Shown: positions 46,673 to 58,159 of the stretch, piece after piece
Numbering within the stretch: the first letter of the stretch is position 1
How the letters are laid out: the number at the start of each line of letters is the position of its first letter
Assembly (NCBI GenBank): GCA_018292915.2
Contig: JACVVK020000032.1
Coordinates: forward strand, 1,201,501 to 1,265,500
Origin: Batillaria attramentaria
Taxonomy: Eukaryota; Mollusca; Gastropoda; Batillariidae
Length of the DNA stretch: 64,000 nt
Direction: 5' to 3'
Notes under the pieces: model-generated
Seen by the model: only the letters and a program-made list of their open reading frames with translations
Told to the model about the DNA's origin: nothing
Databases searched by the model: none
Translations under genes and position numbers: made by a program

Positions 46673-46811
46673 TATCAGTCTTAATTTATTATATTACACA
46701 TATTCAGTTCTTTTGTAAAACTCCTAGAGCCAGCTGGGACAGGCGCTCGGTGACCACCCGTTATTCTCATAATTATCATTATTACATGTATTGACAATAA
46801 AGATATACATG

Positions 46812-47009
46812 GCTGCCGGAGGACAAACAAGCGCAAAAGCACGACGGGCCCGTCAGTTTTGATGACGCGAACTGAGTGAGCTCCATAGACACACCGGTCA
46901 CAGCTGCTGGAAGACAAACACAAGCGGAAAAGCACGACGCTGTCGGGCGAGACGCCCGTCAGTTTTGACGACGCAAACTGAGTGAGCTCCATAGACACAC
47001 CGGTCACAA
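46812..47009. repeat. Tandem duplication of about 91-106 bp
   Basis: Two units (46812-46902, 46903-47009) share CCCGTCAGTTTTGA and GTGAGCTCCATAGACACACC. The second has a 15-bp extra block. Confidence 0.85.
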
Positions 47010-47114
47010 TGCACATTGTTCTGTGTAGGTATGACTGAAGAAGGCACACCATGTGGCGAGCTTTTTCTTTTGTATTTTTTCAAACTCGAAAACAAAATAC
47101 CTGCACGCTGTTTG

Positions 47115-47200
47115 TTGTAGGTTTAATATCTGCATCTCACAGCATGGTAGTGTTTTTCCCAGTCGGATCCACGCTATGTGTGGGAGGGGGCTCGGAAGCA
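47115..47200 (+). repeat. Upstream part of a segmental duplication, copy 1
   Basis: CTGCATCTCACA, AGTGTTTT and GGCGGATC-like words are collinear with 57375-57450. It belongs to the duplicated block that contains the sulfotransferase-like genes. Confidence 0.5.
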
Positions 47201-47349
47201 GTTTACCAGACGCGGATGCGTTACAGTTTTGTAGACTAATGTGTTTGAAGATGCCACAGAAAAATGTACTGATCTTGGCTAAAGAATATCAAATTTAATA
47301 GAATAGTTTGTGTGTGTGTGAATATTACGCTGTACAGTTTTAAATTACC

Positions 47350-47910
47350 TTGACTCAAGGTCAAGGACGGTCATTAAAGCAGTCTGGAAATTTTACATTT
47401 GCGTTTTTCTCAGAATCTAGAAGAACCAAAAGCATCAAATTTTTCATGATGATAGACATTTGCAACACCTTTACAGACATACCTGCGTTCAATGACTTTC
47501 AGTCAAGGTCAAGGCCACGCAAGCTGTTTTTGGGAAATTTTAACCTTGGCATTTTCTCCGAAACAACAAACAGTAGAGGCACCAAACGAGGCATGATGAT
47601 AGACAGCAATGAGACCTACTTTTCTGAATGACTTGACTGAAGGTCAAGGTCATTAAAGCTGTTGTGAATTTTAACGTTACCGTTTTCGGAGAAACTACAA
47701 ATACTATAGGCGTCAAACTTGGCATAATTATGGACATTGATGAAATCAAATTCGAATGACCAAGGTTAAGGCCATACAAACTGTCTTGGGGAAATTTGTA
47801 ATCCTGCCAGGAAGTCAGAGCGCCAGAGACACTTTACTTGGCATGATGACAGATACAGTGTAGTGATAAGAGCTTTACAAACACACTCTCGTGAATGACC
47901 TTGACCTTTG
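47350..47910. repeat. Diverged tandem repeat with TCAAGGTCA words
   Basis: About four units of roughly 145 bp, each with (A/T)CAAGGTCAAGG, GGCATGATGATAGACA-like and TTTTCTC(C/A)GAAAC words. TCAAGGTCA is exact at three unit starts and degenerate in the fourth. Confidence 0.8.
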
Positions 47911-48106
47911 TCACAAGGGAGCCATGGAGGCTTCTGCCTCTCTAGTTTCTCTCTCTTTTCTGTTTGCGCGCATCGTTATTTATTTATTTATTTTTTTTGT
48001 TTAATGTCTTTTGTTACAACGTTTATGTATGTCTTGACCCTTGTACTTTGTCCATCCTCCATTCCCCGAGAGGAGAGAAATGAATAAAAATCGATGACTC
48101 TTTGAG

Positions 48107-48166
48107 TTGTGGCCGAGAAGTGGAAAGACCTGCTGAGCATCATCGGAAAAGCTGAACCCATCTGAG
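48107..48166 (+). other. Coding-like relic duplicated at 57514
   Basis: The plus strand reads VAEKWKDLLSIIGKAEPI then a stop. The paralogous block reads ITKKRKNLKSIIGKAEAG. Amino-acid similarity between the copies hints at an old terminal exon, but I do not recognise a family. Confidence 0.3.
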
Positions 48167-48289
48167 TAGGTCGCATACCATACGAAGTCACTGTCTCAGT
48201 GACTGACTAGCCTGGCTTACCAAGTCTAGACTTACTGACAAAAAAAAAAAAGAAATAAAAGAGTTTTACCGATTTTCTGCCTATGATTA

Positions 48290-48463
48290 CTGACTGCATC
48301 CGCACGTGAATCGCCTTTGCACGTTGACATCAATAATGTGACGGTTCTAAACATATGATCAGGATAGAACTTAACAAAACCGCGCAACACACGCTGGTCT
48401 GCCAGTGTTCTGCTGGGGTGTTTCCCTGAACGTGTAAAGCCTGCCTGTGTGATCTGCACCAAG
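48290..48463 (+). promoter_or_regulatory. Promoter and 5' noncoding exon of sulfotransferase-like gene 1
   Basis: Closely similar to 58160-58357. Shared blocks are GCATCCGCAC, GTGACGG, TGTTCTGCTGGGGTG and CTGCCTGTGTGA, ending in a donor AAG|GTAAGCTTT at 48463. Where the other copy has TATAAAA this has TAACAAAA (48372-48379). The first coding exon begins at 49706, right after an AG. Confidence 0.6.
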
Positions 48464-48919
48464 GTAAGCTTTCGTAGGTAGGTAGGGAGGGGGAGAGAGA
48501 GAGAGAGATTATATAGCCAAGTTTGTCCTTCGCGAAACGTGCAACAGGACATTCTGCAAGTTTTTATTTTATTTTTAGGTTCTCAGACCGACCTAGGCGT
48601 ATAACCGTGACAAGAACATGATACCCTTTAGATGTTTGCAAAGTATGAACCATTTTGGAGCTGTGTTTGCTAAGATATGAGCCGGCAAAACATGCCGCGC
48701 CTCCCGCCTATTTCACTTTGAAGTGAGGTGACGCTTTTATTTAGGACAGGCTATAGCTACGGCCACTTGGCCGTTTCAGTGTAGCTCGCACGTGGTCGCT
48801 GGAGACATTACAAGTGTACAAGTCCCTAAATACACTTTGGGAGGACCACTGACGCAATAGTGGCAGCATCTGTGCAAAACACGTATTTTTGACACGATGT
48901 GAGTTGCTCAGTCATCAGT

Positions 48920-49190
48920 CAACCTGCTCTGTGTGTGTGTGTGTGAGGATGTGTGTAATTTTTTTTTTTTTACTTTGTTTGAACGTAGATGTAGTCTCTT
49001 ATACAGCTGCGTGTTTTTGTTGGTTTTTTTTTTTCCCTTTCTTTCTTTCACTTTTTGGCTTATATTTAGTTGTTTGCTTCGTGATTGTCCTTAACTGTTT
49101 GTTTGTTTGTCAGTTTTGGTTGCTTGTTTTTCTTTTTTTTCTTCTTCTTTCTTTCTTTCTCTCTCTCTTTTGTAATTTAGAGTAGCAACG
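48920..49190. repeat. GT and T-rich low-complexity DNA
   Basis: A GT run followed by a T-rich stretch with TTTC and GTTT units. No gene seen. Confidence 0.8.
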
Positions 49191-49705
49191 GCAAGTTTGA
49201 AAATGGTAACTGTGCCAATAGCTTTACCGTTGATAAATAAAGGATCATTGTCATTGTCATTGCCAGATGCCGCTGTAACAGTTTTTATGGTTTGTGGAAA
49301 CGCTCATTTCAGCGCTAAGTATGTAAGTCCGATTATGAGAATTCGGACTTGAGAAAAAATTGCTTGGGGCCATCCAGTTGTTTTGCTGATTTGAGTATGT
49401 GCATGTGTGTTTAAACCTAACTCCAAGAGCCCCGCATTTGTTTCGGTCAGTGTATAAATCCCTCCTAATGCGGGACTCCTACTGTAACTGTTCGTCAGTG
49501 ATGACACCAAGAAGTTGATGATTTGATACTTGCTCTATGCACACAGAATCAAGGGAGAAATTTAAAGAAGATGAGTTCAGCTCGTGCTTTTGACGAGTTG
49601 TGACAAGCGTGCATTTGGAGAGAGAGAGAGAGGGGGGGGGGGAGAAAATCAAAACTATGAGAAGAGATATGTCTTGAGGTTCTGCCTGAACACATGCACT
49701 TCCAG

Positions 49706-50908
49706 ATGACTACAAAGCAGAAGCGGATTCTTCTCTGGGGGGCACCTCGCTCCAGATCATCCTTGATGTGCCGGGTAATGATGAATACAGGCAGATCATA
49801 CAAGGTAAAGTCAAGTCAAGTCAAGTTTGTTTTTTTTTTCCAACCCTCTGGGGGTACAGGAAAACAAAAAACAAAAACAAAAAAAACAAGCAAAGGAAAA
49901 AACAACAACAATAAAAGAACCCCCCCCCCCCCAAAAAAAAAAAAAACAACAACCAAAAAACCCCCCAAAAAAACCCTACAAAAAACAAAACAACAACAGC
50001 AACAAAAAACCAACAAAAAAAGCAAAAAAAACACGAACGAAACAAAAGAAAAAACTTGTAAACACTCACTCGCACATACGTACATACGTTCTGACTACAT
50101 ATACATTCACATAAGTACTCGGGTCATAGTGCATACTTACATACACACATACGTACACTCCAATTTCCACACACGCACGCACACACACGCACACACGTAC
50201 ATTCATACGTGTGCATACGCTCGAATATAAGTAACAAAACGTTCGCAAATACACCCTGATGCGCATGTAGACGTATGTATACACAGAAACTTCAAATACG
50301 TATGCATATATATATATATCTACTAAACACTGTGTGAACATGTACCGCCTCACGGGTAAACGAAACACACATCACTGTATATGTATATGACTACTATGAA
50401 TAATTATACGCGGCGGCACCACATAAAAATATGCTCACGCGCACAAACCTTTAATAGTAAGTACATGCAGAATGTTTTTAGTATATGTGCACAAGTTCAA
50501 TTACTATGGGCTGCCTACCTGAACTCTTTCATTACAGATTTTCAGCAGTACCTTTTTCTGGCTACATGTCATCAATTTTTCAAACTTTAGAGCATTGGGG
50601 TGTTTGCGGAAAAATGGCTTAATTGCGGTTTTGCGTGTGGCGTCGAAGAATGTGCAGCAAAACAGATAGTGAAATTCGTCTCCCAGCTCGTGTGCATCAC
50701 ATTTATTACATACCCGTTGATTTCTTGGTATGGATAAAAAGCGTTGGCTGTGTACTGGCAGGTTGTGGTTGAGAGTTCTGAAATATAACATAGGTTTAGC
50801 TAAGTGTTCTGGTAGTTTAGTAAGATATGGTAAAGCGAATACGGAATAATTATGTGAGGCAATACATGACACACGAATTAATGGTTTGTCAACGCAACCA
50901 AATATGTT

Positions 50909-50940
<32 letters not shown>

Positions 50941-53185
50941 GGAACACTGAGCTCAATATATTCTCCTCATTCTTATTATTTCCAAACAAGCTGTATTCTT
51001 CGCTTACAAAATACTATGTTCATGCCGTAAGACAGTAAGTGGCTGATCGAGTGTCTGAAAGTGCTCGGCTGATTCATCTGACGCAGGAGGCCTAGAAAGT
51101 TTGTAGTATACGAACTATACTGAAAGCAACCTTGGACCTAAGCCGAACATGCACGTGCTTTTTGCTGCATAACTTAGTGCGCAGTTTACACTCGGCTGCG
51201 GCGGATTTCTTGGCTTCGAAAGTGCAAAAAGCGATACTTTTGTTCCCGACCGTGGCGCCTTGTGGTTGCAGAGATTTCAGAACGCTCAACTCAATTAAAA
51301 ACACATGATTACTTTTTTTCATTATTATTACCGTTACTATTATCATTTACTATAGTGTTAGTACATCAAAATCCCGCACACTATTATCCAGGTGATTTTC
51401 GAACCCTACGGGTACGCCTACTACCTTGGACCGGAGAGGACGAGCATGCGGTACCCAGAGAGGCACGACCCGGAAAGAACTTTCGCCGTTAGCAAGAAAA
51501 TACTGGAAATGCCGTATGAGGGTACCTCTCTTTTACCTTTTGGGTTCTTTCAATGTTTGTGAAGTTGAGCTTCTACTTCTGGGCTTCGAACCTTCAGTTT
51601 ATTGTTGATTGAGGACTGATCTGAAGTCCGTTTAACAGTCAAATGAACGTCTCAAACGCTGCGCTGTCAAAACATGTGCGCGCTATAAGGGGAATAACAG
51701 TGCTTACATTGATTATATGAAACCACAAACATAAAAAGGCCGCCAGCGATGAAACAAAATTGAATGGTAACTTCGCGGCAAGCGATTTATTTTGCCTTTC
51801 ACGTTTCGTCGTTGTATCGTAACTTTATCGTAAGATGCGATCCTGTGTGTATATTTGACACAGACAAAGAGCTGGTGTTTGTGAAGGACATGGCCCGAGC
51901 GTTAACAGGTCGTATCAGCGAGGACTGGATCCCTAAAGGTTACACCCACACCTTCATCATCAGACACCCCAGTCTTGCCATCAGGTCCTGGATCAAGGCA
52001 ACGCGAGCGGAGACTTTTGGAGGTGACACCTTGTCTTACACTAGCTGGCTGCACCAGCAGCACGCTTTTTCCTTCTACTTATCCGGAAACTTCCCCATAT
52101 ATGTATTTAACCTCAACGCCTACTTAAAACATAATGTTTAGATTCAGCGACAACACATTATACATCAGGACAATACCTTTAGTAAGGCTGATGTCGGTCA
52201 CACTGGAGTGTTTCTAGTCCAAACAATCAGCAAACATGCTGTTTTTCCATGTTTTTCGTGTGACATGCGGTTACAACAAAGGCCTTTGCCCTAATTTTTC
52301 CTACAGCGTGTTTTGAGCTGTTCTTCATTTTTCTTGGAACAAAAACGTCTCCCGAGTGTCATGAGCCCAAGCCAGTGCATTGTTAGACTTGAAAGTTCTC
52401 AACACCTATGCATACCAAACGACAGTCGTCTCCATCTTGCTTCCACGAGATGATACAAGATTGTAATCAAGGATAACTCAGGAAGGCTGATGGTTGGACT
52501 CGATCCGGAGCCGGGATAGCCTAAATGGTAGAGTGTTGAACTTTCAGTCCTTGGGTTCTGTGGCCAGATTTTAGTGCTGGCCTTTTTCTCGTTATCCCGT
52601 CTTTGAAATCACCCGTACCTGGTGGGAAATTGACGTTAAACTCCTAAAACCACCACCCACCCTCCCGTCGTTGGTTCGAGTCCCGATACGCCCCAGATTT
52701 GTGCAAACTTTTTATTTATTTTATTATTTTTTTTAAAGCGCTCTCATCTTTCAAGTCTCATTCGTTGCCAGCAGAGGACGTTAAACCTCTGAAGAGCCAT
52801 TCACCAACTTAGTGCGTTGGATGCTTCAGCCCCCGCCCCCGTTCACAGCGCACAAAAGATCGAACAAGTTAACCGTTTCAGTTAAGTCGCCTGTCTCGTA
52901 TGATTTCTTCCGATGATGGCAAATTTCATTTTCCGTTTTCGTATTTAGTCAAAGTATTTTCTGAGGTTGTCAAAAGCAGCCGTAGTAAAGGTTCCCTGAA
53001 AAAAAAAAAAAAAAAAACTGTCGCAGGGAAAGACTACGACGAACCGTTCAGAATGTGGTTCCAGGCACAAGTGGAGTTATCTCGCCTGTTGAAGAAACTA
53101 GGTCACAAGATCGTCGTTATGGATGCTGATGATCTCTTGGACAAACCAGGTACAGAGATAATGATGGTGACGGTGAATTGTGTGC

Positions 53186-53259
<74 letters not shown>

Positions 53260-53922
53260 CTATGACCTTTATAGAACCTTAAACATACCGTTTAACACAC
53301 TAAACATTTAAGTTAGGATTTTCTGTTGTTAACCCCCCCCCCTCCCCCGTTAATTAAATCAATTTATTAAAAATAAACAATCTCGGTCCCGGCTATTGCC
53401 AAGTCTTGATCACACACCGAAAAAGTTACCAGAGGTAAAACCATTACAACATTGATAAAGAAGAGTCGTAAATATTAAATTTTAGTCACATTTTCACACC
53501 GACAACACACATTTCCTCGATACACCACTTCCACATCCGATCGATTCACATCACGGATTGTAAGTAGCAAGTTCTGATGTCCCATGAAACATTTGCTGTG
53601 CACTTGGTGTTTCACAGAGGAGGTGCTCAAAGCCTATTGCCGGGAGGTTGGGCTGGAATACAAGGACTCAATGTTGGACTGGAAACCGATATCGGACTCG
53701 GAATTTCAAGAGGTGTTCGGAGAATGGGATCCTATTTGGTTCGAGAACCTGCGATCGTACAAAACGATTTGCAGACCAAGCTGCTCTCCCGTCATCGAAT
53801 CTGCTGCTGAGGACCGTTGTGACGGAGACTCTTCCACAGATCACGAGGACCGTCTACAGAAGATTATTGAAGAGTGTTTGCCATATTTTGAAGAGATGTA
53901 TGAAATGCGCCTGAAAGTATAA
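49706..53922 (+). CDS. Sulfotransferase-like protein, tandem copy 1
   Basis: Exons 49706-49804, 51392-51521, 51864-52022, 53027-53149 and 53618-53922 join in frame to 271 residues. ILLWGAPRSRSSLM near residues 8-21 is a 5'-phosphosulfate-binding-type P-loop. FIIRHPSLAIRSW (about 107-119) looks like the 3'-phosphate motif. LKKLGHKIVVMDADDLL and KAYCREVGLEY follow. This layout fits the cytosolic sulfotransferase-related P-loop proteins common in marine invertebrates, often mis-annotated as aminotransferase-like. The substrate is unknown. The ATG at 49706 follows AG directly, so exon 2 begins at the start codon. An upstream in-frame ATG at 49694 is less likely. Poly(A) signal AATAAA at 53968. 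Intron 1 carries a LINE whose tail begins next to the donor. Confidence 0.85.
49809..50989 (-). mobile_element. LINE remnant, second family, (TTGAC)n tail
   Basis: The minus strand at 50989-50504 encodes a segment with HNLPVHSQRFLSIPRNQRVC and CDAHELGDEFHYLF, resembling the Cys-rich C-terminal part of non-LTR reverse transcriptases in invertebrates. It is interrupted by an A30 run (50911-50939). The 3' part is A-rich on the plus strand and ends in GTCAAGTCAAGTCAAG (49809-49824), i.e. a (TTGAC)n tail on the element's strand. Confidence 0.6.
52497..52660 (+). mobile_element. SINE C copy
   Basis: GGAGCCGGGATAGCCTAAAT and AATGGTAGAGTGTTG give a decayed tRNA head. The body TGCTGGCCTTTTTCTCGTT and tail GACGTTAAACTCC match the copy at 60468. 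It lies in an intron of the sulfotransferase-like gene. Confidence 0.8.
53179..53252. repeat. (GT)n(GA)n microsatellite
   Basis: GT run then GA run directly after exon 53027-53149. Confidence 0.95.
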
Positions 53923-53967
53923 CTGATATGACCACTTCTTTGCGCTATGAGCATCAAACAGCAAACG

Positions 53968-53973
53968 AATAAA
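53968..53973 (+). terminator. Poly(A) signal of sulfotransferase-like gene 1
   Basis: AATAAA 46 bp after the stop codon. Confidence 0.65.
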
Positions 53974-55195
53974 ACAGTCTGGCAAATCATTGAAAGTCAT
54001 GGGTCTACATCGCACGCTTATGCATTTCTCTTGTCCCTTGTGTCTCTATGTCTTTGTGTATGTTTCTGGTCGCAGTGCAGGTAAACACACAACAAGAACA
54101 ACAAAAACAACTGGCTATAGGTCTTCAATTGTTGTACTGGTATCATTCATGGATAGTAAGGAACAAAACAAATCCGGTGGAATCGAGCTGAAGCATGCAC
54201 CAGCATTTACCCGCAAGAATAAATCCAACAAGAGCACTTCATCAAATCATGCCAGATATTACAAATCATGCACCGAACTATTTGAATCATACCACAACAT
54301 TCTATCATTCAAGCACTAGGTTAGTTAAAAGCAGTTATATTTATTGATGCCTGTTTAACCTCTCGCACGCCAGGTGCCACCCGTGACAAGTATATGTGTT
54401 ACATCTGTATATATATTGAAAGTTGAAACGTACCAATCAACCGGTTATGGAAAAAATACAAACAAACAACAACTTTAAAAACAACAACAACAGAAGACGA
54501 TTACACAAAACTACCACAGTGTTGCTGTGGTGATATACAATTATTTGTTTAATCAAATCTACATTGATAAAAGAAAATTATGTCTAATAGTAATGGAGAC
54601 AGTAAATAGCTGAAATGAATTACCAAATGTTGAACAAGAGCAGAGAAAGGAAAGCACTCTAAATAAGGGGGAGGCGTGGGGGGGATGGGGGCAGAAAAGA
54701 CCTAATTCCTCAAATTTCACCTGATTAACATCCTTCCCATACAACAACAAAACACACACATACGTCAAGACAGCTTGAAATCGCCAGGACTAAGAGACTG
54801 CCCTTTTCAACCGTGAAAAAGCATGCAGCCAGTGATTTTGCAAATAGTATATTTTTTCAGATACAAACACTGTTTCCTAAAACTGCAAGATGGTATTTGT
54901 TTCTTGTGAATTGTACTCAGTAGCGAATTACATGTGCTTATTTTGGCTACAGTTGTGAGACACTATTGTGAGGAAATCTCTTGCGTTTGAATTGAATTCT
55001 GAAGTTTCTATTTTCCTTGTGATACTTATGTTACTTTCATCACTGTTTCAGGGTGCACAAATATGCTACAACGTATGCTTACAACCTGAATAAAGAGTCA
55101 GATGACAACCTATGGTTTTCACTGGTCGACTGACTGAGAACCCCCCAGTGGTGTGGCTGAGTGGTCGTTAATACCCAAAGGAACCACCCCGTAAC
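53974..55195. other. Intergenic DNA
   Basis: AT-rich, no gene or known repeat recognised. The open frame at 53990-54319 has no family resemblance. Confidence 0.4.
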
Positions 55196-55214
55196 GTGTG
55201 TGTGTGTGCGCGCG

Positions 55215-55312
<98 letters not shown>

Positions 55313-55324
55313 CGCGCGCGCGCG
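55196..55324. repeat. Alternating purine-pyrimidine tract (GT)n(GC)n
   Basis: About 129 bp of GT with CG blocks at both ends, the right block being about 20 bp. It ends 60 bp before the MLRQ-family start codon. Confidence 0.97.
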
Positions 55325-55383
55325 GACACGGCTCCCCATGCGGTAAAATTTCTCTTGTTTCATTCTGCCTTCAACTCCACAAA

Positions 55384-55611
55384 ATGGACAGACTGGCAGC
55401 AGCAGGAAACGCCCCTCAGATCCATCTGCGCACGTCTGGTTTCGGCCTCCGTGCCTTCAAGACAAGGTTCCCGGAGCTCATCCCGCTCACTGTCGTCATT
55501 AGCTCGGCCTGTGCATGCGCATTCATGGGCTACTCGTGGGTCTCTAAACCTGACGTCAGACTAATCAAGACGAGTGACCTCCCGCCCTGGGAACGAGGGA
55601 AAAGATGGTGA
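55384..55611 (+). CDS. Small MLRQ/NDUFA4-family membrane protein
   Basis: A 75-residue protein starting [12 protein letters not shown]. The core [19 protein letters not shown] is one membrane segment (about residues 31-52) following a basic stretch (LRAFKTRF), and [18 protein letters not shown] closes it. This matches the pattern of NDUFA4 and its paralogue C15orf48/NMES1 (ELIPL...membrane helix...DV...PW), small inner-mitochondrial-membrane proteins tied to cytochrome c oxidase. The whole CDS lies in one exon, so a retrocopy or an unusual gene structure is possible. Upstream exons were not found. Confidence 0.65.
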   Translation: MDRLAAAGNAPQIHLRTSGFGLRAFKTRFPELIPLTVVISSACACAFMGYSWVSKPDVRLIKTSDLPPWERGKRW

Positions 55612-55699
55612 CGCTACGCCAGAAATAGCACGCCATCCCAGAACAGGAGCAGCTGAAAAAGGAGATTGATGGTTATCGCCCTAAGTTCTCTGAACTAAC

Positions 55700-55703
55700 C
55701 ACC

Positions 55704-55736
<33 letters not shown>

Positions 55737-55742
55737 AAAAAA
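55700..55742. repeat. C-then-A homopolymer
   Basis: A C run of about 35 bp followed directly by eight or nine A. Confidence 0.95.
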
Positions 55743-55941
55743 GTTTTTGTAAAACCATGTCTTGACCCCCAAATGCCACATTCGTGCGACTGCTTACGCC
55801 ACTCGACACCACCACAGTATTTCGATCCATCTAGTAATGCCGGGGGAGAAAGTAACGTCCCAGCTACTGAATCAGGTCCCAATTAGGCGTCTCTACACGT
55901 GACGTAAATATAAGATGATGTCGGTCGACGTGGTGATGTTG

Positions 55942-56045
55942 CTAGTTGCACGTAAGACCCCCGTCCACAACCATAGTGGTCCCGTTGATCATGGCTGCCT
56001 TGTCACTCAGCAGGAACAACACAGCGTTTGTTACATCCTCCACTT
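55942..56045 (-). CDS. Short-chain dehydrogenase/reductase, last exon only
   Basis: The minus strand from the acceptor TTTCAG at 56046 reads EVEDVTNAVLFLLSDKAAMI, then NGTTMVVDGGLTCN and a stop. This is the classic SDR C-terminus (FLLSD...G..(x)VDGG), closest in style to the L-xylulose reductase group. No Rossmann GxxxGxG exon or YxxxK exon was found at higher coordinates in the window. The rest may lie beyond the window in very large introns, or this is an orphan exon or pseudogene. Confidence 0.7.
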
Positions 56046-56090
56046 CTGAAACACAAAACGGCGATCTATATCAAGCACTGGCCGATTTAT

Positions 56091-56094
<4 letters not shown>

Positions 56095-56152
<58 letters not shown>
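56095..56152. repeat. (CA)n microsatellite
   Basis: About 58 bp of CA, 50 bp upstream of the SDR exon on that gene's strand. Confidence 0.95.
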
Positions 56153-56153
<1 letters not shown>

Positions 56154-56219
56154 CCACACGGACCGCCGCCACCACCAACTGAAAAACAATAAAACAAAAC
56201 TAGAGCGGCAGGAGACTCA

Positions 56220-56420
56220 ATGGCTCACCTGTGATATGGGTCAAGGTCATTGATTCAAAAGTCAAAGCGTATGTTTCTTAAGTTCTTATCACTATCTATC
56301 ATCAAGCCAAGTAAGGTGTCTCTGATAATCTTTTTTCCTGGCAATAAACCCCCAAAACAGTTTGTATGGCCTTGACCTTGGGTCAAGGCCATATAACACA
56401 GACTCCCTTTGTTACACAAG
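56220..56420. repeat. Copy of the TCAAGGTCA repeat family
   Basis: GGGTCAAGGTCATTG at 56237 and GGCCTTGACCTTGGGTCAAG near 56368 resemble the tandem repeat at 47.35-47.9 kb. The words face both directions here. Confidence 0.6.
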
Positions 56421-56644
56421 TGAGTCAAAAACAGAACAAAAATGAAAAGAAAAAAAAACCCAAGCTAACACAAAGTACTTATCTAGCCAGAGTTGAACTT
56501 GACAATACGCAAATGCGTTGAGTGAGCGAGTGAGCTTTCAGGGCTTAGGGGACATTAGTCTGACGACCGTTCTTGTGCATGTGGTTAAGAAGTAGAAGAC
56601 GCATCCCATTACTTAATAAAGTGTCCCCTGTTTCACCATGCACG

Positions 56645-57080
56645 TAGCTTTACAATAACCTTACTACCCATGACTTCAACGTCGATATCCTCATGAGAGG
56701 AAACCCCACCCAATCTCTGTATCAAAATACAAACCTTTTCCAAACCGTACAACAATTTATTGACTTATCGGGTCGGTTCACCATTTAAATTTCTAAACCT
56801 GTGTCCACGCGGACGGGCTGTTGCCACCATCACTCACAGTAAAGTTTGATATGCTCTTTCTTCTTTCCTTTCTTCTTCCTGCTCTTTTCTTCCTTTTTTT
56901 TTTTTTTTTACGTCTTTACATTTCAATCCCGTTTTTTCCACGCCAATTTCTCCTCCATGCTTTTATGTAAACTGGTTTAAATGAGCACGTACTTACGTTT
57001 TTACTTGTTGTGCTCTCTGACAATGTAATACTGTTTACTGCTTGACGGTGATCCTTTCATGAATAACCATGTTTAAACCA
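56645..57080 (+). repeat. Unclassified interspersed repeat R1, copy 2
   Basis: Same order and orientation as 30803-31247. Confidence 0.85.
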
Positions 57081-57374
57081 AGCCACGAATGCAAACGCAG
57101 TACAATAACGCCGACTACCCCAAAACCGCCGGGAAGGGGGTGGTTGGGGGAGGGGGTAGAGATGACGTAAGTTTGTGCCAGTTTTCTGATAGAGAAGATA
57201 CAATCCCACCACAGTCAACTGTCAGGAAGCAAACATTACAGCATCGACCATCAAAGCCCTCCAAACCACCCACTCAGACCACCCAGACCACCGCACTTCC
57301 ATACACACACCTGTCACACTACGCAATATTCTTCTAACTCGAAATTACAGTCCCAGCAAGCTGTGTGCTGAGAT

Positions 57375-57570
57375 TTTACCACCTGCATCTCACACTTTGA
57401 TAAAGTGTTTTCAAAGGCGGATCTGTGCTGTGTTAAGGGCGAGGCAGATCCAGACTATATGCTTCGACGGCGGTGGGGAGAGATCGCCTCAGACGGAAAT
57501 TAACGCGGAAAAGTTTTGGTTATAACCAAGAAGCGGAAAAACCTGAAGAGCATTATCGGAAAAGCTGAAG
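57375..57570 (+). repeat. Upstream part of a segmental duplication, copy 2
   Basis: Collinear with 47115-47200 and 48107-48166. The second part reads ITKKRKNLKSIIGKAEAG. Confidence 0.5.
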
Positions 57571-57787
57571 CTGGGCTCTTCATTACACTTCGTTCTGCCG
57601 CTGACACTCGGAAACTCCGTAACCCTCGTGTCAGAACAATGACCTTTGATCAGCCTAGTTTTTCCTACCAGGGTCATACATCTCCCAGCATCAATCAGAT
57701 ACGCAGACACAATATCTGAAAACCCACCTCTTCACTGCCCTCAACCAATAGCTGTTGCCACATTGCCACATCGTCATCTTGCTTGTC

Positions 57788-57901
<114 letters not shown>

Positions 57902-58159
57902 CAGTGGAGGCCGTTCATGACGCTGCACGTCATGTTTGTAGTTAATATATTTGTGGAGTCATGTTGCGCGTGTTTCTGTGTGAGCGAGTGTGTGTTGACT
58001 GTAAGGTGCCATGAGCTCCTGCGGTAGGGAGGGCGTCCAATAAATACCCATTATAACTATTATTTATGAAGTCAAGTCTGACAAACATGGTTTATGAATT
58101 TTATTCATATATTCCATTTTATTCATGTAGCTATCCTTGTGCACAAACAAGTGGCCCCC

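Noticed and set aside
46447..47298. Several 60-120-codon ORFs
   Set aside because: They lie in tandem-duplicated and interspersed repeat DNA and match no family.
55079..55363. His-Thr and Cys-Val repeat ORFs here and at other CA/GT tracts
   Set aside because: Translations of microsatellites.
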